Positions 20,605 through 30,535 are shown, counted from the stretch's first letter. The stretch: 64,000 nucleotides of DNA from Pseudanabaena mucicola str. Chao 1806 (GCF_030323025.1 NZ_CP097329.1:3210001-3274000); one strand, 5' to 3'. A program made the numbers and translations. Notes: generated by a model from the sequence alone, not told the origin.

Positions 20605-21069
20605 ATGACCTTCACAACAGAATCGCCAATATCTCCTGTAGAAGCAGAATCTAGTTTTGCACCAACAACTAGTCATATTGTGCAAACCATCCAAACTGTT
20701 ATTGCTACTATGGATGCTGATAACTCAGCTCTAGAAAACCAGACAGAGGATACGTGGAAATTCCAATATGGCACTATAGAAGTAGTAGTCAATATCACTG
20801 GAACTGAACCAAGTGATACATTTACCGTCTTTTCGACCGTATTAAATGCCCCTTTCAAAAATGAGGCAAAGCTAACTCGATGGCTGCTAGAAAAGAATGC
20901 TACAGATACCTTTGAAGCAAGATATGCAATTCAAAATGATAAGGTATTAGTTTTGGCTTCTCGCTCTGTCGAAGATCTCTCACCTGCGGAGATTTCGCGT
21001 ATCATCACCATTGTGGCAGCGATCGCTGATGATAATGACGAATTTCTAAAAGAAAACTTTAGTGCTTAA
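20605..21069 (+). CDS. YbjN-like conserved cyanobacterial protein
   Basis: 154 residues, soluble. The C-terminal half (FEARYAIQNDKVLVLASRSVEDLSPAEISRIITIVAAIADDND) fits the YbjN/T3SS-chaperone-like fold common in cyanobacteria; function unknown. The N-terminal 35 residues are Ser/Thr-rich and probably disordered. Confidence 0.75.
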   Translation: MTFTTESPISPVEAESSFAPTTSHIVQTIQTVIATMDADNSALENQTEDTWKFQYGTIEVVVNITGTEPSDTFTVFSTVLNAPFKNEAKLTRWLLEKNATDTFEARYAIQNDKVLVLASRSVEDLSPAEISRIITIVAAIADDNDEFLKENFSA

Positions 21070-21080
21070 GAAAGCATAGA

Positions 21081-21115
21081 TTTTGGGTGATGCAGCAAAG
21101 CTGCATCACCCAAAA
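21081..21115. terminator. Strong hairpin after YbjN-like gene
   Basis: Perfect 16-bp stem (21081-21096 and 21100-21115) with a three-base loop, 12 bp after the stop. It has no T run, so it could equally be a palindromic repeat; repeat A copy 2 follows directly. Confidence 0.5.
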
Positions 21116-21200
21116 TGGTAGTCATTCAATGTAATTGTGTTGCAGGCGCGAAGCGCCCGCAACACAATTACTAAAAAAATTACTTTGCAGCAATACCCCA
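21116..21200 (-). repeat. Palindromic repeat family A, copy 2
   Basis: Inverted relative to copy 1. TGGTAGTCATTCAATGTAAT leads to the core GGCGCGAAGCGCC and then CTAAAAAAATTACTTTGCAG. The right end (AATACCCC) has diverged from ACTACCA. Confidence 0.75.
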
Positions 21201-21322
21201 AAAATTTAATTCAAAGATATTGATAATTCTAATAAAAACTACAGTTTCGACTTCGCTCAGCTAGATTACCCCGAAGACTGATCAAAGTCGAAGCCTATCT
21301 GTAAGTTATTTAAAACAACTAT

Positions 21323-22021
21323 ATGAGCAAGTCATGGCATATCGTCCCCTATTCTGAGTCATCGGGAGATCTGCATATGGCTCTAGACAATGATTTACTT
21401 GATCGACATAGTAACAATCCGCAAACTCCATCAATTCTAAGATTTTATCAATGGACACCAGCTGCCATCTCCCTCGGTTTCCATCAACAGAAATATCCTG
21501 ATCGCTGGCATGAGATTGCCCAACAACATCAGCTTGATATTGTCCGTCGCCCTAGTGGTGGTAGAGCAGTCTTGCATAAAGGTGATCTAACCTATGCTGT
21601 CATTACTAATGTGGAATTAGACGGCAAAAAGAGATCGCACCGTGAAATTTATGAATATATTTGTGAATTTCTGATCACAGGTTTTGCCCAATTAGGAATT
21701 CCCATTACCTACGGACAGTCAGGACGCGGATATATCCATAATCCCAGTTGTTTTTCTACAGCCACTAACGCAGATTTAATAATTGCTGACGGGAGGAAAC
21801 TAGTTGGTAGTGCTCAAGTTTATCGTCGCAATTCCGTCTTACAACATGGCTCCATTGCGATCGCTCCTGACCATCACATATTAACAGAACTATTTCAAAC
21901 CAAAGTTCCCATCGTCGGATGTGAAGAACTATTGCAGAATCAGCATCAAAATTTAAGTGCAGAATTAATCAGGAGCTTAACGGCGGCGGCGCGGCAACAC
22001 TTTCAATCGGAGTTCTTGTAA
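21323..22021 (+). CDS. Lipoate-protein ligase A family protein
   Basis: 232 residues of the biotin/lipoyl ligase fold, which attaches lipoate or octanoate to lipoyl domains or transfers it between them. The signature [20 protein letters not shown] is at about residues 73-92 and the adenylate-binding Lys is probably in [12 protein letters not shown]. The family includes LplA, LipM and LipL; which of these it is cannot be decided by eye. The last 45 bp overlap the convergent rluE-like gene. LipB is encoded at 57541. Confidence 0.85.
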   Translation: MSKSWHIVPYSESSGDLHMALDNDLLDRHSNNPQTPSILRFYQWTPAAISLGFHQQKYPDRWHEIAQQHQLDIVRRPSGGRAVLHKGDLTYAVITNVELDGKKRSHREIYEYICEFLITGFAQLGIPITYGQSGRGYIHNPSCFSTATNADLIIADGRKLVGSAQVYRRNSVLQHGSIAIAPDHHILTELFQTKVPIVGCEELLQNQHQNLSAELIRSLTAAARQHFQSEFL

Positions 22022-22600
22022 CTCACGCTCAGTTAAATTGCGCCATTCTCCCACATTCAGGTTATCTAAACGTAAATGAGCGATCGCTACACGTACCAGT
22101 CGCAGCGTCGGGAATCCTACAGCAGCGGTCATCTTCCGCACCTGACGATTTTTCCCTTCCGTGAGAGTTAACTCAATCCATGCCGTAGGAATAACTGATC
22201 GAAATCGAATCGGCGGATTACGTGGGGGTAAATCTGGGTCAGAGTCAAATAATTTTGCAATCGCAGGCTTAGTCCGATAACCTTGAATTAGCACACCATC
22301 CCGCAATTGTTGCAATGCATTTTCTGTGGGAATTCTTTCCACTTGTACCCAATAAGTTCTTGGATGTTCAAACTGCGGGTCTATTAAGCGATGCTTTAAT
22401 TTTCCATCATTGGTCATGAGCAGCAATCCTTCGCTATCAAAATCCAAGCGACCAACGGAATAAACTTCAGGGATATCAATATATTCTTTTAAAGTAGGGC
22501 GTGGTGATGTAGCATCACTCGTAAACTGGCAGAGCACACCATAGGGTTTATAGAAAAGAATATATTTAGGGATATATTGGCGATCGCGCATAAGTTTCAC
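21977..22600 (-). CDS. Pseudouridine synthase, RluE/RsuA family
   Basis: 207 residues. Modifies uridine to pseudouridine in rRNA; similar in size and motifs to RluE (23S rRNA). Motif I is [10 protein letters not shown], the catalytic Asp lies in [14 protein letters not shown] (motif II), and motif III is [10 protein letters not shown]. No S4 domain is present, as in RluE. It ends in an Arg-rich tail that overlaps the lipoate-ligase gene on the other strand by 45 bp. Confidence 0.9.
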   Translation of the reverse strand: MKLMRDRQYIPKYILFYKPYGVLCQFTSDATSPRPTLKEYIDIPEVYSVGRLDFDSEGLLLMTNDGKLKHRLIDPQFEHPRTYWVQVERIPTENALQQLRDGVLIQGYRTKPAIAKLFDSDPDLPPRNPPIRFRSVIPTAWIELTLTEGKNRQVRKMTAAVGFPTLRLVRVAIAHLRLDNLNVGEWRNLTERELQELRLKVLPRRRR

Positions 22601-22839
22601 GCATCAGATAGTACACAATGCCAACCCACTTATTGTAAGTTAACGTCAGTTCATCGAACACGAAAAATGGTAAGAATCACCATGCAATTTTTACCACTTC
22701 GGTCATTTGTGCCTTTATTTACCAAGCACAAGATTATTTTAGATATCTTAGAAATTTTATACCAAGATAAATACGCTTATAACATTTTTCAGTCTAGTGA
22801 AGTACAGAGGATTGTTTGAAAAGCGCTATATATCCAATC

Positions 22840-22875
22840 CCTCACCCTCTATCTGTAAACAGATAGAGGGTGAGG
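22840..22875 (-). terminator. Hairpin terminator after kinase 3
   Basis: Perfect 17-bp stem (22840-22856 and 22859-22875) with a two-base loop, 3 bp beyond the stop codon at 22879 on the minus strand. There is little T run, so efficiency is uncertain. Confidence 0.6.
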
Positions 22876-22878
22876 CTT

Positions 22879-24606
22879 TCACTTAACCTCTAAACGCTGC
22901 TGAATATAATTAAGAAGTTGCGCGATCTTAATTGGTTTAACTAAATAATCACTGACTCCTGCTGCCAAATAGCGATCGCGATCAACCAAATCTCCCGAAT
23001 CTGACATGGCAATTATGGGAATATTTTTAGTAATAGACTCTGACTGAATTTGGCTAATGCCATCCAAGGCAGGCATGCCCGAAAGTTGAACATCAATAAC
23101 TATCAAATCAGGTTGGGATAAACGAACATACTCGATCGCTTGTTGCCAAGATTTTGCCCAAAATAGACGATAACTCTTAGCCTCTAAATAGCTAAAATAG
23201 GTATTCATAATTGCATTATTTTCACCTACTAACAAGAAAAAAAACGATCTAGATGATAATGCCTGAGGTTGATTTTCTATTGTCTCACGACCTTTGGATT
23301 GTTGCAGAGAAAGCATATTTGAGTAACTAGAACATAGACTACAAGCATTTATAGGTAACTCAATAGCAAAACAACTTCCCTTATTGATATCACTTACTAC
23401 ACTTACATTACCTCCATGTAATTCTACTACCTGCTTCACAAATGCTAATCCTAATCCAGTACCTTGATATTTACGATTAAAATCACTATCTATTTGCACG
23501 AAAGGCTGAAATAACTTTTGGATATTTTCTGGAGCAATACCGATCCCCGTATCCACTATAGAAACTCTCATATATCCATCTAAAATTGCATTTGGATTTG
23601 GCACATCTGAAGTGAATTGATTGACTTCTATGGTAATACTACCTCCTGATGGAGTGAATTTAATTGCATTGTTCAGTAAATGTACTAAAACCTGCTTAAT
23701 CCGAACTTCATCCAAATATACATCGGGTAGATCAGAAGGAAATATAGATATAATCTGGAGACGCTTTTGTAATATCTTGAGATTAACTAAGTTAAGGCTT
23801 GATTCGCAAACTTCTCTAATTGAAGTACTTTTACAATTTAGTTTAAGTTCTCCTGATTCAATCTTGGAGATATCAAGAATATCATTGATTAGCTTCAGTA
23901 AATGATATCCACTGTTATCAATAGTATTTAAGGCTTGCATTTGATGCTCATTAATTGATCCTAAAGATCCATTTTTTAGTCCCTCTGCCATGCCTAAAAT
24001 AGCATTTAGAGGTGTACGAATTTCATGACTCATATTTGCTAAAAATGCATCCTTAAGTCTTGAAACTTGAGTTAATTGAAGGTTAACTAGAGTTAACTTT
24101 TCATTCTGTTGGCGTATTTTTTCATCAGCTTGCTGGAGAGCAATTAATTTTTGTTCAAGTTGCTCAGCAATATTTTGTTGTTTGATTACCTCACGCTCTA
24201 AATTCTTTGATAGGTCTCTAATTTGCAAATGTGTTTTAATTCGGACAACTAACTCTCTTTCATTAAATGGCTTCGTAATGTAGTCTACTGCGCCTGACTC
24301 AAACCCTCTAATTTTACTATCTACATCCATTGAGGCTGTCATAAAAATCACAGGTATTTGACTGGTTTGATCATTATTCTTGATTATGTTACATAATTGA
24401 AATCCATCAAGTTTAGGCATATGTACATCTAACAATATTAGATCGGGAATTTCTCGAGATAGCAATCTTAGAGCACGTTCTCCATTATTTGCGATCGCTA
24501 TGTCATATCCTTCATCACTGAGGATTTCCATAACAACATTGAGATTTGCTTGTTCATCATCAACTATCAAAATTAAAAATCTTTCACTAGGTGAATCCAC
24601 GAACAT
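22879..24606 (-). CDS. Hybrid histidine kinase, REC-coil-HisKA-HATPase-REC
   Basis: 575 residues with no membrane segment. Receiver 1 with Asp60 (LLDVHMPKLDG), a long coiled coil (about 130-185), HisKA with His194 ([11 protein letters not shown]), HATPase_c (N box LLNNAIKF, G boxes DTGIGIA and GTGLGL) and a C-terminal receiver. That receiver keeps the phospho-acceptor Asp (IVIDVQLSG) but reads LLVGENN where an acidic pair is expected, so its metal pocket is altered. Paralogue in architecture of 13076-14707. Confidence 0.92.
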   Translation of the reverse strand: MFVDSPSERFLILIVDDEQANLNVVMEILSDEGYDIAIANNGERALRLLSREIPDLILLDVHMPKLDGFQLCNIIKNNDQTSQIPVIFMTASMDVDSKIRGFESGAVDYITKPFNERELVVRIKTHLQIRDLSKNLEREVIKQQNIAEQLEQKLIALQQADEKIRQQNEKLTLVNLQLTQVSRLKDAFLANMSHEIRTPLNAILGMAEGLKNGSLGSINEHQMQALNTIDNSGYHLLKLINDILDISKIESGELKLNCKSTSIREVCESSLNLVNLKILQKRLQIISIFPSDLPDVYLDEVRIKQVLVHLLNNAIKFTPSGGSITIEVNQFTSDVPNPNAILDGYMRVSIVDTGIGIAPENIQKLFQPFVQIDSDFNRKYQGTGLGLAFVKQVVELHGGNVSVVSDINKGSCFAIELPINACSLCSSYSNMLSLQQSKGRETIENQPQALSSRSFFFLLVGENNAIMNTYFSYLEAKSYRLFWAKSWQQAIEYVRLSQPDLIVIDVQLSGMPALDGISQIQSESITKNIPIIAMSDSGDLVDRDRYLAAGVSDYLVKPIKIAQLLNYIQQRLEVK

Positions 24607-24705
24607 TTGTTTATCTCTTGTTTATATTAATTTTGTTCTTCTATTAGATTTATTCTACTTTTTTAAGATAAATTTCTAAAATTATTAATAAAAAATTATA
24701 GCAAT

Positions 24706-24788
24706 TGGTGGCGATGCAAAGTAATTTTTTTAGTAATTGTGTTGCAGTCGCGAATCGAACGCAACGCAGTTACATTGCATGAGTACCA
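24706..24788 (+). repeat. Palindromic repeat family A, copy 3
   Basis: Same orientation as copy 1: TGGTGGCGATGCAAAGTAAT, then TTTTTTTAGTAATTGTGTTG, core GTCGCGAATCGAAC and ACATTGCATGAGTACCA. The core hairpin has decayed relative to copies 1 and 2. It abuts the stop codon of the following kinase gene. Confidence 0.75.
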
Positions 24789-24796
24789 AAATAGGA

Positions 24797-27625
24797 TTAA
24801 ACATTAAACTTACCCAATTCAAGATATTTAAGAATAGTACTCTCAATTAATTCATCTTCAAATTCCATTGCCATTTGGGTTAATTGATGAATAAAAGGTT
24901 GGTAGCGATCACTCTTTTGGCTAATTAATTCTAGATATTGAGTAAACTTAATAAACATTCCCTTTTGGGATAATCCTAAGAGAATAAGTAGATCCTCAGA
25001 TGGCGGTGCAATTATCTCCAGATCAGTGGATTGATTTTTTATAAAGTCAGAAGAATTTTTTGTCTCCTCATATTGCCATATTAGTTGTAAATGCTTAGAA
25101 ATTAACTCTAATAAATAGTCAGCATCGATAGGTTTTGCTAAGAAATCATTACCGCCCAGTTCTTCAGTTTTTTGTTGCTCTTCATCTGATACTGATGCTG
25201 AAGATACGATCACAACTAAGTTCTTAAGTGCATCACTATTACGGATTTTCATCAAAAGCTCAAAGCCATCCATAACTGGCATAATAATATCTGTAATGAT
25301 TAGATCATAAGAGTACTGACTGATTTTAGTTAAAGCTTCTAGCCCATTCTCTGCTTCATCAACTTCAAAACCGATGGCTGTCAAAAAATTAACAAGTACC
25401 GAACGATTTTCCCAACGATCATCTACAACTAGTAAGTGCCGAGGTTCACCTTCATATCCTATTATTTGACTACCATTTTTAGCAAATATCTTCTGTTCAA
25501 AACTATTAGTAGTTTCACAAAATAAATCAAAGCTAAAAGTACTACCTTTCCCTAATTCGCTACTAACTTCAATTCGACTTCCCAATAAACCGATAAGTCT
25601 TTGACTGATTGACAAACCTAAACCTGTGCCTTCCACATGTCGTTTATTGTTGCCAACCTGTTCAAAAGCATCAAAGATTTTTTCTTGATAACAATTATCG
25701 ATACCAATTCCTGTATCTTTTACTTGAAAACGTAGTAATACTTGAGTAGATATAGCAGATTGCTCAGAGCTTGAAGATATTTGATTTGAAATATTTTGAG
25801 AACTTAAATCTTGGATACTAAGAGTGACATTCCCTTGATCAGTAAATTTAATGGCATTACCAATTAGGTTAATTAACACTTGGCGTAGCCGCTTATCGTC
25901 AATAACAATACCCTCAGGCAAATCTTCTTCTAAGTCAACAATAAATTGAATCCCTTTTTTCTCTGCTCGTAATCGACAAATCTCAACTACACCCATCAAA
26001 AAGGATTGCAAATGAATCTCATGCGAAGTGATTTCTATCTTACGCGCTTCTATTTTAGATAAATCTAAAATGTCATTAATAAGGGTTAACAGGTGAGAAC
26101 CGCATTGATGAATAATATCAATCCCTTGGCGTTCTTTTGTGTTGATTGTCTTCGAGCGACTAAGAATTTGTGTATAGCCTAAAATACCATTGAGGGGTGT
26201 ACGTAGCTCATGGCTCATACTTGCTAAGAATTCACTTTTGGCTTGATTGGCATTATCAGCAATTTCTTTAGCCTGACTTAAGGCAAGGGTTCTATCTGCA
26301 ACTCTTTGCTCTAATATCTCAAATGATTCTTTAAGTTGTAATGACATCTTATTAAAGGCTTTAGCCAAAACTTCTGCTTCTAAAATTCCATGGGTATTTA
26401 CTTCCTGTTCTAATTCGCCTTCAGTGATCGCCTTAGCAGCAGTCGTTAGTTTTTTCATTGGTTCAACAATTAAACGTGAACTAAAGACTCCAATGCCAGT
26501 AGCAGCCAACAAGGTGAGCAGACAAAGAAATATGGTAAAAGTAGTATTTTCGTTTATTTTCTCCATAAAATCATCTTCAGGTACGACTAGGACAATGATC
26601 CAGTCAATACCGCGTTGCTCTTTAATGGGAAAAACTTCCACAAACTGTTTTTTGCCATCAAGATCAAAATCTAGTTGTTGTCTCACCGAAATCTCTTGAA
26701 TTCCTTGCGAGCCGACAGTTAAACGCTTCATTGTAGATTGAAGTAGATAATCTTGACTTTGAGAAGCTTGGATTTTAACTGCTTTATTTCCATTAATAGT
26801 GAAGGGTTGCGAGATCCTAGAACTGGCAAGTAAATCTCCAGTTTTACGTTCAATTGCAAATATCTGACTGTTTTTGGTAATTTGAAGATCTGGTTGTTTG
26901 ATGACACGAGTAAGATTTTCTAGATCTAAAGTTACGCTTACGACCGCAAGCAAATCCTGTTGATTAGCATTTCGATACAATGGTTGGCTCATGCTTATTC
27001 CCAATGCAGGTTTTTGAGAACGTACTAGAGAAAAGATCTCAGTCCAACTAGCTTTTTGATCTTTGACAGCCTTTTTATACCAAGGGCGATCGCGAGGATC
27101 AAATTTTTCTTTGGCAATTAAATCCGTACGCTGCCCTTGAGGATTAATTTTATAGACAAACCGATTGGGCACTGTCGATTGATCGCGAATCTTGACTATG
27201 TTCTGACCATCTTCTAATTTTTGATATAGGATAAAATCTCCATTGGGTTTTCCAATCTGCCAGAGTCCACTGGGTGAAATATTTAGAACATTCAATAGGT
27301 ACTTATCTAAACTAGATATATCATCAAAATAAGATTGCTCATTAGCAAGATCAGCAGCTATAAGATCAAAAAGAGCATATAACTGTTCAAAATAGTTCTT
27401 AAATTGGTTTTCAAGATTATTACTTGCTTCAGTCCGTAGTTGAGAGGCAACATTATTTACCGCTTCTCTTCCATTTCGTAACGATAGCCAAGCAGTAAGC
27501 CCCACAGCCACAAATGTTTGCAGAACAAAGGGTATCACGATAAGCGATCGTAAAGGGATAGAAAGAAATCCTGTTCGACTAGATTGATTGAGTTTATTAT
27601 TAGGTTTCAGATTGTGATCATTCAT
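24797..27625 (-). CDS. Membrane hybrid histidine kinase, Cache-HAMP-HisKA-HATPase-REC
   Basis: 942 residues with a well-placed AGGAGG before the ATG. TM1 at about 25-47, a periplasmic dCache-type sensor (about 50-360, with PRDRPWYKKA typical of the domain), TM2 at about 365-388 and HAMP (SRLIVEPMKKLTTAAKAITEGELE). HisKA has [11 protein letters not shown], HATPase_c has LIGNAIKF, DTGIGID and GTGLGL, and the receiver has IITDIIMPVMDG. A helical tail of about 110 residues follows (DLLILLGLSQKGMFIKFTQYLE), as in other cyanobacterial kinases of this type. The likely signal is a small extracytoplasmic ligand. Confidence 0.94.
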   Translation of the reverse strand: MNDHNLKPNNKLNQSSRTGFLSIPLRSLIVIPFVLQTFVAVGLTAWLSLRNGREAVNNVASQLRTEASNNLENQFKNYFEQLYALFDLIAADLANEQSYFDDISSLDKYLLNVLNISPSGLWQIGKPNGDFILYQKLEDGQNIVKIRDQSTVPNRFVYKINPQGQRTDLIAKEKFDPRDRPWYKKAVKDQKASWTEIFSLVRSQKPALGISMSQPLYRNANQQDLLAVVSVTLDLENLTRVIKQPDLQITKNSQIFAIERKTGDLLASSRISQPFTINGNKAVKIQASQSQDYLLQSTMKRLTVGSQGIQEISVRQQLDFDLDGKKQFVEVFPIKEQRGIDWIIVLVVPEDDFMEKINENTTFTIFLCLLTLLAATGIGVFSSRLIVEPMKKLTTAAKAITEGELEQEVNTHGILEAEVLAKAFNKMSLQLKESFEILEQRVADRTLALSQAKEIADNANQAKSEFLASMSHELRTPLNGILGYTQILSRSKTINTKERQGIDIIHQCGSHLLTLINDILDLSKIEARKIEITSHEIHLQSFLMGVVEICRLRAEKKGIQFIVDLEEDLPEGIVIDDKRLRQVLINLIGNAIKFTDQGNVTLSIQDLSSQNISNQISSSSEQSAISTQVLLRFQVKDTGIGIDNCYQEKIFDAFEQVGNNKRHVEGTGLGLSISQRLIGLLGSRIEVSSELGKGSTFSFDLFCETTNSFEQKIFAKNGSQIIGYEGEPRHLLVVDDRWENRSVLVNFLTAIGFEVDEAENGLEALTKISQYSYDLIITDIIMPVMDGFELLMKIRNSDALKNLVVIVSSASVSDEEQQKTEELGGNDFLAKPIDADYLLELISKHLQLIWQYEETKNSSDFIKNQSTDLEIIAPPSEDLLILLGLSQKGMFIKFTQYLELISQKSDRYQPFIHQLTQMAMEFEDELIESTILKYLELGKFNV

Positions 27626-27836
27626 AAATTTCCTCCTACAAATATATTTGTAAATTAATGTGTTGAGGCATCCTTAACGTAGAAGCTTTTCTCTCCCCTT
27701 CTCCACTATCTACTTTGCATCTATATATCGATTTTCAAGCACTCGAGGTATAGAGGTTGTTGTCTCCTTTAAAAGCGGAGAAACCAAACCATATTTCACT
27801 AGATTGATAAATGATATAGAAGAATGTTTAAGAGTG

Positions 27837-27968
27837 CTACAAAGTAATAATTTCTAGCATTTCTCTGGGATTCGTAACAGCACAAAGCGCTGTAAGAAAG
27901 TCAATCTTAGTTTGCTTGTCAACAACTATAGATCCGAGACTTTGGGCATCATTTAACTCAACTAACAT
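27837..27968 (-). CDS. Possible 43-residue peptide
   Basis: A short open frame beginning MLVELNDAQSLGSIVVDK and ending NPREMLEIITL, preceded by GAGGTAAAGCAAG 5' of the ATG. Composition looks protein-like (hydrophobic/charged alternation, Pro and Met placement). It lies 211 bp upstream of the Cache kinase on the same strand. It overlaps a 17-bp match (TTACAGCGCTTTGTGCT) to an end of repeat B, so part of the frame may be repeat-derived. Not recognised. Confidence 0.35.
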   Translation of the reverse strand: MLVELNDAQSLGSIVVDKQTKIDFLTALCAVTNPREMLEIITL

Positions 27969-27989
27969 CTTGCTTTACCTCAGCCAGAT

Positions 27990-28931
27990 TAGGTTTAAAT
28001 TGTCTACATTATTTAGGTAATTATTATGATTTTATTCCCCCATTTACTAATTTATTGTAATGCTATTAGTGCTAATTTGTCCGCAAAATATAAGCATTTC
28101 TTTTTATAAAAATTTGGCGATCACATCTCCCTTGGAAAGAGTCATTTATGAAGAAGATTGTAAAGATATAGCAATCCTAAAGGGTTTGTGGAAGCGTAAA
28201 CATTCGGGTTATGCTGCCACAAATCCAAACATTTCCAAATAATTCGGGTCTGCCTATACATCTTAATAAAGAGAAAAGTGCTGTAACAATTTTTCAATCT
28301 ATTTGGATGCGGGCTAACTAGACAAGAAAGGTTGTTAATTCCCTTTTTTCCCTAATAGATTGGGCAACACCTTCGTGGTGCAGAAAAGTATGGAAACCCG
28401 CATTATGTCGTATTCTTAAACTAAGACGTATTTTAACAGCTTTTACTAAAAGCCTTGTAAATAGGCTATTTAAAGAGATCAATTTGCCTGAATAAAATCT
28501 CAAATAAGACCTCAAAAAGTTTTCAGCACCAATCAGGGGAAACACTATATTTTTGTTTTCACTTTTCCGATACATATATTCAGCTAAAAGATTTATTGGC
28601 GGCATTCTATCCATATATAAGCTTTGAGGTTAGAAAATAGTGATTTTGTGAGTGTTGCTTCTGACCATGATTCCGAGTTAGAGATTACTTACTATGCCCA
28701 GTAGTTCTCTTTTGCCTCTAGTCTTAAAATTCTTCATGACAAGCCACTCAAACTCAAAACGAATAGGATTCTCTACAAGTATTTGGCGTATTGACTTCGG
28801 TTCTTTCAATGTAAACCTGATAAAAAAAGATAGACTTCTGACGCATAGTATCGAGAAAGAATGTAATATCGTATGGCAAATTCTGGATTGTTAAAGCAAT
28901 AGCTAGACTAAGGTGATTTAGGTAGAACGAA
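27990..28931. other. Gene-poor AT-rich region before EAL gene
   Basis: Frames at 28060-28242, 28318-28614 and 28694-28894 show no domain, no convincing ribosome site and AT-driven composition. I see no RNA gene or intact mobile element; it may be decayed coding DNA. Confidence 0.45.
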
Positions 28932-29690
28932 ATGAAAGATGACCAAGAATATAAATCAATTGGCTGTTGGGAATGTACAAAAGGTGCAGGGTTGGGGTTT
29001 GACTTCACAATGGCATTTCAGCCAATCGTTGATACTACATCCAAAAAAATTTTTGCTCAAGAAGCACTAGTAAGAGGCATAAACGGAGAACCTTCTGGAG
29101 AAATTTTAGGACTTATTAATGATGCAAATCGCTACCGATTTGATCAGGCTTGCCGTGTCAAAGCAGTGCAATTTGGTGCGTATCTAAATATTGATTCCTT
29201 TATTAGTATTAATTTTTTACCCAATGCAGTTTATCGACCCGAATTATGTATTCGCACAACAATTGATGCAGCCGAAACCTTTGGATTTTCTGTAAAACAG
29301 ATCATCTTTGAATTTACTGAATGTGAAAAAATAACCGATTATGTCCATCTGCATGAAATTATTCAATATTATCGAGATACAGGATTTTTGACGGCGATCG
29401 ATGATTTTGGTGCAGGCTATTCTGGACTTAACTTATTAGCTGATTTTCAACCTGATTTCGTCAAGTTAGATATGGGTTTAATTAGAAATATTTCCCATAA
29501 CAAGAACCGTCAAGCAATTGTAAAGGGGATCATTCAAGTATGTAAAGAACTAGCCATTAAGGTTATTGCTGAAGGTGTAGAAACCTATGAAGAGTTAACG
29601 ATTTTACAATCTTTTGGGATAGAACTATTTCAAGGTTATTATTTTGCTAAACCCAAATTTAAGGGCTTGGCAGTTATCCATAATTTATAA
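28932..29690 (+). CDS. EAL-domain c-di-GMP phosphodiesterase
   Basis: 252 residues, a stand-alone EAL domain expected to hydrolyse cyclic di-GMP to pGpG. Motifs in order: QEALVRG (the EAL motif), INFLP, EFTE, IDDFGAGYSGLNLLADFQPDFVKLD, IAEGVET and FQGYYFAKP. Most catalytic acids appear to be present, so activity is plausible. There is no GGDEF or sensor domain; a short Cys-containing N-terminus (CWECTKG) precedes it. Its place beside the kinase cluster suggests a signalling link, without proof. Confidence 0.92.
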   Translation: MKDDQEYKSIGCWECTKGAGLGFDFTMAFQPIVDTTSKKIFAQEALVRGINGEPSGEILGLINDANRYRFDQACRVKAVQFGAYLNIDSFISINFLPNAVYRPELCIRTTIDAAETFGFSVKQIIFEFTECEKITDYVHLHEIIQYYRDTGFLTAIDDFGAGYSGLNLLADFQPDFVKLDMGLIRNISHNKNRQAIVKGIIQVCKELAIKVIAEGVETYEELTILQSFGIELFQGYYFAKPKFKGLAVIHNL

Positions 29691-29945
29691 ATGATTTGCA
29701 ATTTATTTTGGGGTTATGAATTTGGATTAAAAGCTCGTTACATTGCTTAGCTCAAGTTAATAATTATTTCAAACACACCTTAAACTCAGCATAAATACAC
29801 TTTAAATATACTTTTTAACAGAACTTGACATTCAGGCAAAGTTTCTATGCCCGTATATCACCCTATTTATAGATGACGATCTCCCCCAGTCAACCTAGTG
29901 TGGAATATCCATAGATTAAAAACCAGTAGAATTCAAGTATTAAGC

Positions 29946-30128
29946 ATGATTCATCAATTAGCAGTTCGCTTAGGTGTGTCGTGTGTGCTGCTCGCAACCT
30001 TGCCTCTCGCTACCGACGAAATCATCAAGTATGTGCAAGCCCCACATATCTTTTCAGGTATTGGCGCGATCGCCTCATGTATCGGAGCCTGTGTCCCAGT
30101 TTTAACCCTATTCCGCAATTCTGACTGA
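29946..30128 (+). CDS. Possible small membrane protein
   Basis: 60 residues from ATG 29946 (GTG 29898 would add 16). Two hydrophobic stretches (about 8-22 and 34-52) with small residues. No family recognised; an opposing frame overlaps. Listed because the composition and codon pattern look coding. Confidence 0.3.
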   Translation: MIHQLAVRLGVSCVLLATLPLATDEIIKYVQAPHIFSGIGAIASCIGACVPVLTLFRNSD

Positions 30129-30160
30129 ACTTCAGAAAACGCCATGAAAGTATTGCTTGA

Positions 30161-30535
30161 TTATGCCCAACGTCCAATCACAATTCTGATCGTGCCATCT
30201 GATAATACTTCTTGCTGTTCGATCTCAAAACCGTGTTGAGTTGCACCTTGTAAGACAACTTTAGCTGCATATTTCTGATTGAGGTCTCCTAAAAACTCCT
30301 TCATATTTATGCCTAATCCCCACATATCAGCAATTAATTCATAGAAAGCACCTGCTTTCCGAAAGCCCAGATCATAGCCATTGGGCATAGGGATCACATA
30401 TTCCGCAGTAGTAGTATTACCGTGATAGCCACGAACTAAAGTATTTGGTTTGACTGGATATCCAAGTTCTTCTAAGGCTTGTTTCAGCAAGTCCCCATTT
30501 TTGATTTCGATGGCGATCATTGTGAAGTGGGACAT
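30161..30535 (-). CDS. ycf35: Ycf35 (DUF1257) protein
   Basis: 124 residues of the DUF1257/Ycf35 family, conserved in cyanobacteria and red-algal plastid genomes; function unknown. Family features are the start MSHFTMIAIEIKNGDLL, a central GYDLGFRKAGAFYELIADMWG and the C-terminal strand IRIVIGRWA. It follows ycf46 by 36 bp on the same strand, so the two are probably one transcript. Confidence 0.93.
   Translation of the reverse strand: MSHFTMIAIEIKNGDLLKQALEELGYPVKPNTLVRGYHGNTTTAEYVIPMPNGYDLGFRKAGAFYELIADMWGLGINMKEFLGDLNQKYAAKVVLQGATQHGFEIEQQEVLSDGTIRIVIGRWA

Noticed and set aside
22577-22819. 80-codon frame after the pseudouridine synthase gene
   Set aside because: Overlaps the rluE-like 5' end on the other strand and has no motif or coding-like composition.
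28060-28894. Three frames of 60-98 codons before the EAL gene
   Set aside because: No recognisable motifs; they overlap or lie in low-complexity AT-rich DNA.
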